A stretch of DNA of 64,000 bases, from NCBI GenBank assembly GCA_029237695.1, contig CM055277.1:44798242-44862241 (forward strand), given 5' to 3'. Each line of letters begins with the position of its first letter. Position 1 is the first letter of the stretch. The notes below the pieces were generated by a model, which worked only from the letters and a program-made list of their open reading frames with translations, made no database searches and was not told where the DNA came from. This document shows, one piece after another, positions 58,057 to 64,000 of this stretch. The DNA is from Conchocele bisecta (lineage: Eukaryota; Mollusca; Bivalvia; Lucinida; Thyasiridae). Position numbers and translations under genes: made by a program.

Positions 58057-58330
58057 TACATAAATGCAGGGCAATTTACATATATTGGACAGCAGTGCAG
58101 ATATGTTTTAATATAGCAAATGGTCTTAACATATTCAACGGACGTAGCTGTTAATGATTGCGAGTGCGCTGTGTATTGGACGACCATCCGTCCACATCTA
58201 ACATACTATTTGACTATCATTTTTTATTCTTCAATCTACATTGCTTGGCCCTAAATGATGACTAGTTTGTGTTGATGGGCCGTTAAGCACCATTCCATTC
58301 CAGCCGTCACTAGAATCAGTTAATGTAACT

Positions 58331-58402
58331 GGCTCGTTGGTCTAGGGGTATGATTCTCGCTTTGGGTGCGAGAGGTCCCGGGTTCTAATCCCGGACGAGC
58401 CC
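58331..58402 (+). tRNA. tRNA-Pro(TGG), T-loop variant TTCTAAT
   Basis: Same single change as 46413. Confidence 0.92.
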
Positions 58403-58618
58403 ATATTTTATTTTTATATTTTTCTGTGATATATTACAATTTAAAGTTTTCACTCCGTCTTTTCATTGCTTATTTGTTTTGATGAAAAACACATTGCCTC
58501 CAGATATGCATCACTACAGGTCTAACATACCTTTAAAGTATGTCTGGTATGATGCAATCTCGTTCAGTAGTGTGTATTCACCTTTGTCGAGGGCGTTCGT
58601 GTTTTCTACAATGTATAC

Positions 58619-58690
58619 GGCTCGTTGGTCTAGGGGTATGATTCTCGCTTCGGGTGCGAGAGGTCCCGGGTTCAAATCCCGGACGAGCCC
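58619..58690 (+). tRNA. tRNA-Pro(CGG)
   Basis: Consensus. A 16-bp spacer duplication (GCACGAATCATTT twice) begins 19 bases downstream. Confidence 0.97.
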
Positions 58691-59085
58691 ATTATATTTT
58701 ATTTTGCACGAATCATTTGCACGAATCATTTGATGATCAGGGCCCCACGGGTCCTGAACGGCGTATCGAGTAAGCGATTTTCGCCAGTCAATAATATGAG
58801 ACCAGCCATGTGAGTTTCCACCTAAGAAGATGTGTGTGAATTTTAATGAAACATACAATGTATTTACAGAAACTGTGATCATTTCTAAGAAAGGTACCTG
58901 ACATTTGTGAACATTTCTGCTCACAAACCTCGTTAATATCATATGGTATACACATACATATGCAACCTCTAAAATGCCGAAGTTAAATGAATGACGTTTG
59001 ATCAAAATGTTTCTCGCAATATTGCCACTTGCATTTTGAAATCATTTTTAGAATGAAAATAAAAAACATATAATATAAAATTAAT

Positions 59086-59156
59086 GGGCTCGTCCGGGAT
59101 TGAACCCGGGACCTCTCGCACCCTAAGCGAGAATCATACCCCTAGACCAACGAGAC
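59086..59156 (-). tRNA. tRNA-Pro(AGG), one base short
   Basis: 71 nt; one T lost in the T loop (GGGATTGAACC), and the 5' acceptor has G2 changed (plus-strand CGAGAC). Confidence 0.82.
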
Positions 59157-59989
59157 ATTGTGAATTTGAAAATGACTTGTGTCTTAACAGCTAGTTCAGG
59201 AATTCCATGCTAAATGTAACTTGGCCATATTGCGTAAGTAATCACCTCAGGAAATAAAACAGTAGTAGTGACGTCATACATTTCATCAATTGATAGTTAT
59301 TGCTGACTACCGTTTTGTATAATACACGAGGCACAGACAAACCCGCATGAAACTAGTTTCAAAAGCGTTCTTGCAAGATATCGGAAACATTGCACACTTA
59401 TATTGCTTGATGCAGGTCGACAATGTCATACGTCACCCAAGACACAATTGCATTTATAGTCGAACAAATGTCCATGCATGTATTTAACTGGTTGATATTA
59501 TCTCGGTTAATAAGGATATATTGTACTGTTTCATCATTTCTTAGTTACAAGTAAATAACTAATGGCATCATTGCCCAATGCCCATGACCTCATTTAATAG
59601 GTATACGGGCTTCTTCGTCCCAATGATTGTTCGCCCCTGAGATTGTTCGTCGCATGTACAGTCCGACTTGCATGAATAAACGCTATTTAATGTACATAGA
59701 CGGTACCTTGCGCATATGCACATCTACGAAACAATTCGTGAATATCATATTTGTAATGCGTACGTAGAGATAGGCATTATTACTGTGCTGGGGCCCGTTT
59801 CACTAACGAACTAAGCAAGTACTTTTGTCATAAGTTATAACTTAAGTCCGGAGTACGTGCTTAGTCCGTTTCACAAAACATCTTGGCAAGAACGACAATC
59901 GAAATTTACTATGAAAAACTAAGACAGGTAGCTAGCAGTCTTAAGTTATAACTTAAATATTTAAGTCGGAACTTATGAAATAAACAAAG

Positions 59990-60050
59990 ATGGATGCCCC
60001 CATGTGAGCCGAGGTGGAGAAAACAATTCACTGACAGCAGGTAAATGTTT
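59990..60050 (+). other. possible Myb-like exon remnant of the Harbinger second ORF
   Basis: A short frame around 59993-60042 reads WRKQFTDSR and is followed by a GTAAAT donor-like sequence. Harbinger elements usually carry a Myb/SANT-type second gene, whose start can look like this. The match is very short. Confidence 0.2.
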
Positions 60051-60216
60051 ACTTCATACGTACTATTTTAGCAATTATCTGCCATATAAACCATATATGC
60101 TTACATATAGATAGCCACACTTGTGCTAGTTACCCGTGTATTGCTATTTGTGATGTAGGTCATGTCGTTACCAGTATTCGTTATGCCCAGTTATCGACAA
60201 CATTTACAACCACTGT

Positions 60217-60241
60217 AGATCCAGATGAGCCGGCTCGTAAC
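60217..60241 (-). repeat. 25-base match to the piggyBac-MITE hairpin
   Basis: CCAGATGAGCCGGCTCGTAA is the reverse complement of one arm of the hairpin at 6056-6118. It suggests a fragment of the same hairpin family within the Harbinger element. Confidence 0.75.
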
Positions 60242-60274
60242 AAACCATCTGTATGCTGTACATGTATGTCTGTT

Positions 60275-61407
60275 TGTCGGTTGGTGTCAGTCAGTTGGTC
60301 GGTATCAGTTGGTCGGTGTCAGTTGGTCAGTGTCGGTCGGTGTCTGTCGGTCTGTCAGTCGGTCGGTCGGTGTCGGTCGGTGTCGGTCGGTGTCGGTCAG
60401 TGTTGGTCAATCAGTCGGTGTCGGTCGATCAGTCGGTGTCGGTCGGTCGGTCGGTCGGTCGGTCGGTCGGTCGGTCGGTCGGTCAGTGTCGGTCAGTTGG
60501 TTTCGCATGGTCGGTGTCAGTTGGTCGGTGTTGGTCGGTCGGTGTCAGTCTGTCGGTTGGTGTCGGTCGGTCAGTGTCGGTCGGTGTAGGTTTGTCAGTG
60601 TCGTTCGGTCATTCGGTCGGTCGGTGTCGGTATGTCGGTGTCAGTCAGTTGGTTTCGCACGGTCGGTGTTAGTCGGTCGGTCGGTTGTCGGTCGGTTGGT
60701 GTCAGTCGGTGTCAGTCGGTGTTGGTCGGTGTCAATCGGTGTCAGTCGGTCGTTGTCGGTCGTCGGTCCGGGCTCGGTCGGTGTGGTCGTGTCGGTCGAT
60801 TCGGTCGGTCGGTCGGTCGGACGTCGGCGGTCGGTCGGTCGGTCGGTGTAGGTGTGTCGGTCGGTCGGTGTAGGTGTGTCGGTCGGTCGGTGTCGGTCGG
60901 TGTCGGTCGGTGTCGGTCGGTCGGTCGGTCAGTGTCGGTCGGTCGGTCGGTCGGTCGGTCGGTCGGTCGGTCGGTCGGTCGGTCGGTCGGTCGGTCGGTC
61001 GGTCGGTTGGTCGGTTGGTGTCGATCGGTGTAGGTTTGTTGGTGTCAGTCAGTGTCAATCAGTGTCAATCGGTGTCGGTCGGTGTCAATCAGTGTCAATC
61101 GGTGTCGGTCAGTGTCAATCGGTGTCGGTCGGTATCGGTCAGTGTCTATCAGTGTGAATCGGTGTCGGTCAGTGTCAATCGGTGTCGGTCAGTGTCTATC
61201 AGTGTGAATCGGTGTGAATCGGTGTCGGTCGGTGTCGGTCGGTGTTGGTTGGTGTCTATCAGTCTCTATCAGTGTCAATCGGTGTCGGTCAGTGTCAATG
61301 GTCATCGGTGCGGTCGGTGTGGTGGTGTGAGTTGGTAGGTCGGTGTTTGTCGGTCTCTTGGTGTCGGTGTCGGTTGGTGTCGGTCGATGTAGGACGGTGT
61401 TGGTTGG
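60275..61407 (+). repeat. GGTC/GTGTCGGT-type degenerate simple repeat
   Basis: About 1.1 kb built from GGTC tetramers and GTGTCGGTCA-like derivatives. Pure (GGTC)n tracts occur near 60441-60484 and 60951-61005. All six frames are open for long distances, as expected of such repeats. Confidence 0.95.
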
Positions 61408-62040
61408 CCCTGCCCTGCCCTGCTGCCCTGCCCTGCCCTGCCCTGCCCTGCCCTGCCCTGCCCTGCCCTGCCCTGCCCTGCCCTGCCCTGCCCTGCCCTG
61501 CCCTGCCCTGCCCTGCCCTGCCCTGCCCTGCCCTGCCCTGCCCTGCCCTGCCCTGCCCTGCCCTGCCCTGCCCTGCCCTGCCCTGCCCTGCCCTGCCCTG
61601 CCCTGCCCTGCCCTGCCCTGCCCTGCCCTGCCCTGCCCTGCCTGCCCTGCCCTGCCCTGCCCTGCCCTGCCCTGCCCTGCCCTGCCCTGCCCTGCCTGCC
61701 CTGCCCCTGCCCTGCCCTGCCCTGCCCTGCCCTGCCCTGCCCTGCCCTGCCCTGCCCTGCCCTGCCCTGCCCTGCCCTGCCCTGCCCTGCCCTGCCCTGC
61801 CCTGCCCTGCCCTGCCCTGCCCTGCCCTGCCCTGCCCCCCTGCCCTGCCCTGCCCTGCCCTGCCCTGCCCTGCCCTGCCCTGCCCTGCCCTGCCCTGCCC
61901 TGCCCTGCCCTGCCCTGCCCTGCCCTGCCCTGCCCTGCCCTGCCCTGCCCTGCCCTGCCCTGCCCTGCCTGCCCTGCCCTGCCCTGCCCTGTCCTGTCCT
62001 GTCCTGTCCTGTCCTGTCCTGTCCTGCCCTGTCCTGCCCT
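61408..62040 (+). repeat. (CCCTG)n satellite, ~630 bp
   Basis: A pentamer array of about 125 units with a few one-base phase slips (61428, 61640, 61693, 61705, 61836 and 61967). It degenerates at the right end into TCCTG. The minus strand is (CAGGG)n, with GGG runs every five bases, strongly suited to G-quadruplex formation. Confidence 0.97.
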
Positions 62041-62283
62041 CGTCCGGCCCTCGTCCGGGCACATGTTTGGGATCTTAGGTGGTTGGAGGTGTCGCCTAAG
62101 ACAAACAAAAACAATGCAACATATTCCGTAACCGAAGCCTTTTGTGTCTTAAGTGTCATTCTTTTCTTTAAAAACGATGAATATACCACCTAATGGTGTG
62201 TCATGTATGAACGTCCGTCCGTCCATCCGTCTGATTGACTATCCGACTATTGTTTGTTCTTTCTTTACAGAACATACAAACGA

Positions 62284-62758
62284 TGGCAGCTGCATTTGCT
62301 ATAATTCAGGCGCGTAATTTACGACGGGAACGAGTCTTTAGGAACGAACCAATCCACTAGACTTCATGGATAACGAGGACCAAATATCGAAATTCAGGCT
62401 GTCTCGTGATTTCTTTCTACAAGTATGCGACATTGCACATACTGACATTATACGGTCAAACCTGAGATCACACAGTCTGTCAGTGTCATTGCAAGTGTTG
62501 ACTGCATTTCGATTTTACGCAACTGGTAGTTTCCTGGCGGTTACTGGAGATATATACAACATTAGCAAATCAAGTGGTTCTAGAAAGTGGAGTAGAAGTT
62601 TTGCGGACAGTGTTAGCCTGTGTTTCGTTTCTGATAAGGAGATACCTTGTTTTCAGACTAGATGGAGAAACAGTCCTGACGCATTTAACAAAAATTTCAG
62701 ACCCGTCGCTGAATGCACGTGCGCATTAATCCAGTCCTATACTGGTCAACATGTTTAG
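62284..62758 (+). pseudogene. HARBI1-like Harbinger transposase, N-terminal remnant
   Basis: An ATG at 62284 opens MAAAFAIIQARNLRRERVFR in one frame and ends at a stop (62356-62358). From 62345 the adjacent frame continues PLDFMDNEDQI, then FRLSRDFFLQVCDI, LSVSLQVLTAFRFYATGSF and GDIYNISKSSGSR. These match the N-terminal helical region of HARBI1-family nucleases, which bind DNA and cut at Harbinger ends. After about residue 100 resemblance fades and the DDE catalytic domain is missing, so it is inactive. A TTCTTTCTTTACAG acceptor-like site lies just upstream. Confidence 0.85.
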
Positions 62759-63260
62759 GGGCAATCCTATATGTGTGACACTGACTCACACAGTGCATGC
62801 ATTTCTACATGTAATCAACAAATTACCCGTGTCCAGTTCAAATAAATATAATATGTCATTCAGTAGTTGTATCAGATACATCCATATCTGACCGGGCATA
62901 CCATTAATAATCGACAGTACATGTGTTCTGCTGACTCTGAAACGTGATTTCTGAGTTTATGAGGTAATCTAAGTAAAATTTAAAAAATGGTCGAACTTAC
63001 CATTTTATTGGAATTTAAAAATAAAAACATTGTTAATTGCTTCTTTTGTTGCTGTTTCATGTCATATGCCAATTTATATTACAGTATAAGGTTCACTAGT
63101 TGCCAATAAATATATCCACATGTATTCAATGGCGTCGGAATATTGAGATAAAATTTATATTCTACGTGAGATTATTTTTAAAAATTAATAATATTCAACA
63201 TTAGGCTTGCAAATCCGTTATTTTAGATGTCAAAACACATAAAGGGAAAGTAAAGTCATC
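62759..63260. other. Harbinger 3' interior, non-coding
   Basis: AT-rich; no transposase catalytic motif found. Confidence 0.6.
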
Positions 63261-63275
63261 ATAAAAATATAAGCC

Positions 63276-63303
63276 CCGAGCTGGATTCGAACCCGCGCGG
63301 CAC
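63276..63303 (-). repeat. tRNA-like 3' half (B-box fragment)
   Basis: Plus-strand GAGCTGGATTCGAACCCGCG is the complement of a T arm with GGTTCGAATCC and part of an acceptor. No anticodon or D arm follows. Probably a tRNA-derived SINE scrap. Confidence 0.5.
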
Positions 63304-63483
63304 ATACCGAAGCTGTAAACAATAACTAAGTTGTAACTTATGACGGACTTGTTATGACCGTCTTAAGTTTGTGTTGTGAAACCAAATAAGCAATGACTAA
63401 GTCGGTCATAACTTTTGTCATAAGTTATAACTTAAGTTCAAACTTATGAACAAACTAAGATTTGTTAGTGAAACGGGCCCCTG

Positions 63484-63798
63484 GTGTACATGTTTGTACC
63501 ATTTGCATATTTAATGAGTGATGTGGTTTAGCACGAACAGTGCCCATACATAGACCGTTCGTGCCAATTCCTGTGGGACAGTTCGTCTCACCTCAGATTC
63601 CCCATTCAAATACTTGCGGAAAGGTTCGTCCCACTACCTGGAACGTTTGGTCCCGGGCGAACAGTCGCGTGACGAAGTTATTGAGACGAATAGGCACAGA
63701 GCCAGTAGGGCTACGGGCTCGTACGTCCCAACGACTGTTCGTACCAATGACGGTTCGACGCGCGACGTTTCGCCGAAGTCATTGAGACGAATAGACCC
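63484..63798 (+). mobile_element. right part of the GTTCG-rich element after the Harbinger insertion
   Basis: It continues the copy that starts near 59600, with the same right end CCCGGGGCCA before TTAATAG. Confidence 0.85.
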
Positions 63799-63886
63799 GG
63801 GGCCAATTAATAGTTTTATGACAAGGAACTAAAACAGTGTAAATATAATAACAAATGTATTGAACAAAAATAGTGAAAAAGAAATA

Positions 63887-63968
63887 CGTCGTCGGCAGGA
63901 TTCGAACCTGCGCGGGAAGATCCCAATAGATTTCTAGTCTATCGCCTTAACCACTCGGCCACAACGAC
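63887..63968 (-). tRNA. tRNA-Ser(AGA), last copy in the window
   Basis: Consensus, 82 nt. The array continues beyond the window edge. Confidence 0.97.
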
Positions 63969-64000
63969 TACATAAATGCAGGGTAATTTACATATATTGG

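Larger units (their letters stand above)
59791..63480. mobile_element. PIF/Harbinger DNA transposon, 3.69 kb, non-autonomous
   Basis: The termini GGGCCCGTTTCACTAAC (left) and its exact complement (right) are flanked by CTG duplications at 59788-59790 and 63481-63483. Removing it restores GTGCTGGTGTACATG, the normal sequence of the 515-bp element inside the tRNA unit. Subterminal TTATAACTTAAG palindromes are repeated at both ends. The interior holds a HARBI1-like transposase remnant and 1.77 kb of simple repeats. TIR type, 3-bp duplication and transposase together identify the superfamily. Confidence 0.92.
19882..64000. repeat. tandem array of a ~2.2-kb four-tRNA unit
   Basis: From 19882 the sequence is built of repeated units, each ordered Ser(AGA) minus, Pro(TGG) plus, Pro(CGG) plus, Pro(AGG) minus. 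Serine gene starts are 20535, 26060, 28261, 30472, 32764, 35021, 37239, 39450, 41655, 43875, 46060, 48357, 50920, 53459, 55727, 57974 and 63887. Clean spacings are 2185-2220 bp. The larger steps at 20535 and 57974 come from a LINE and a Harbinger element. Steps of 2.54-2.56 kb at 48-53 kb come from dispersed small insertions. The array runs off the right end of the window. Confidence 0.97.

Noticed and set aside
60225..61338. Open frames rich in Ser, Val, Gly and Arg across the GGTC repeat
   Set aside because: Simple-repeat translation in every frame; no start context, domain or conservation.
61189..62189. Several long overlapping open frames (250-295 codons) on both strands over the CCCTG array
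   Set aside because: A pentamer without stop codons is open in all frames. The predicted ALPCP- and GQGRA-type repeats reflect the repeat, not a protein.
19882..64000. CRISPR array, because of regular direct repeats
   Set aside because: Repeats are 2.2 kb units with tRNA genes in eukaryotic DNA, without short spacers or cas genes.
19882..64000. 5S rRNA or snRNA genes linked to the tRNA units
   Set aside because: Spacers between the tRNAs were read on both strands for C-box-like 5S promoters and snRNA cores; none was recognised.

Overview
The window looks like nuclear DNA of a marine invertebrate, most likely a lophotrochozoan and possibly a mollusc. It is AT-rich and intron-style, with no bacterial operons. 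It is crowded with eukaryotic mobile-element fossils (a LINE, Tc1-like, Harbinger, a piggyBac-type MITE, Polinton-like genes, foldbacks), and the tRNA genes have internal promoters, no encoded CCA and downstream oligo-T. The taxonomic call is inference. No host protein-coding gene could be supported; every recognisable protein is transposon- or virus-like and broken.

Positions 1 to about 9,600 are non-coding. They hold decayed, scattered copies of a tRNA-bearing segment (serine relics at 2592 and 3650; proline tRNAs or relics at 3211, 4551, 5592 and 6525), a piggyBac-type MITE with TTAA duplications, an RNase H fragment, and two copies of a short retroposon. Positions 9,600 to 15,400 are mostly foldback elements: a 62-bp perfect palindrome inside a larger inverted repeat, two Harbinger-type MITEs, a MITE with 27-bp inverted repeats, and a Tc1-like transposase relic. 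Positions 16,000 to 19,900 hold an RNase H fragment followed by a scrambled Polinton/Maverick-like (adintovirus-like) element: DNA polymerase B pieces on the minus strand and packaging-ATPase and structural-type pieces on the plus strand, all disrupted.

From 19,912 to the end the window is one tandem array. A unit of about 2.2 kb carries four tRNA genes: Ser(AGA) on the minus strand, Pro(TGG) and Pro(CGG) on the plus strand, and Pro(AGG) on the minus strand. I count 17 Ser, 16 Pro(TGG), 16 Pro(CGG) and 17 Pro(AGG) loci here. The three proline anticodons together can read all four proline codons. Each unit also carries two old insertions that predate amplification: a retroposon of about 105 bp (duplication CAGCCGTC) and a 515-bp GTTCG-rich element (duplication TAATAG). 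Empty versions of both sites survive in the decayed copies near the left end.

Two later insertions interrupt single units. A 5'-truncated LINE (20,731-24,032) lies between Ser and Pro(TGG). A 3.7-kb PIF/Harbinger element (59,791-63,480, CTG duplication) contains a HARBI1-like transposase relic and about 1.8 kb of GGTC-type and CCCTG-type simple repeats.

Units between roughly 30.5-34.3 kb and 47.1-53.9 kb, and parts of 55.7-57.9 kb, are full of scattered small indels and are up to about 16 percent longer than clean units. This resembles unpolished long-read sequence, so broken tRNAs there may be artefacts. The array may be longer or shorter in the real genome.
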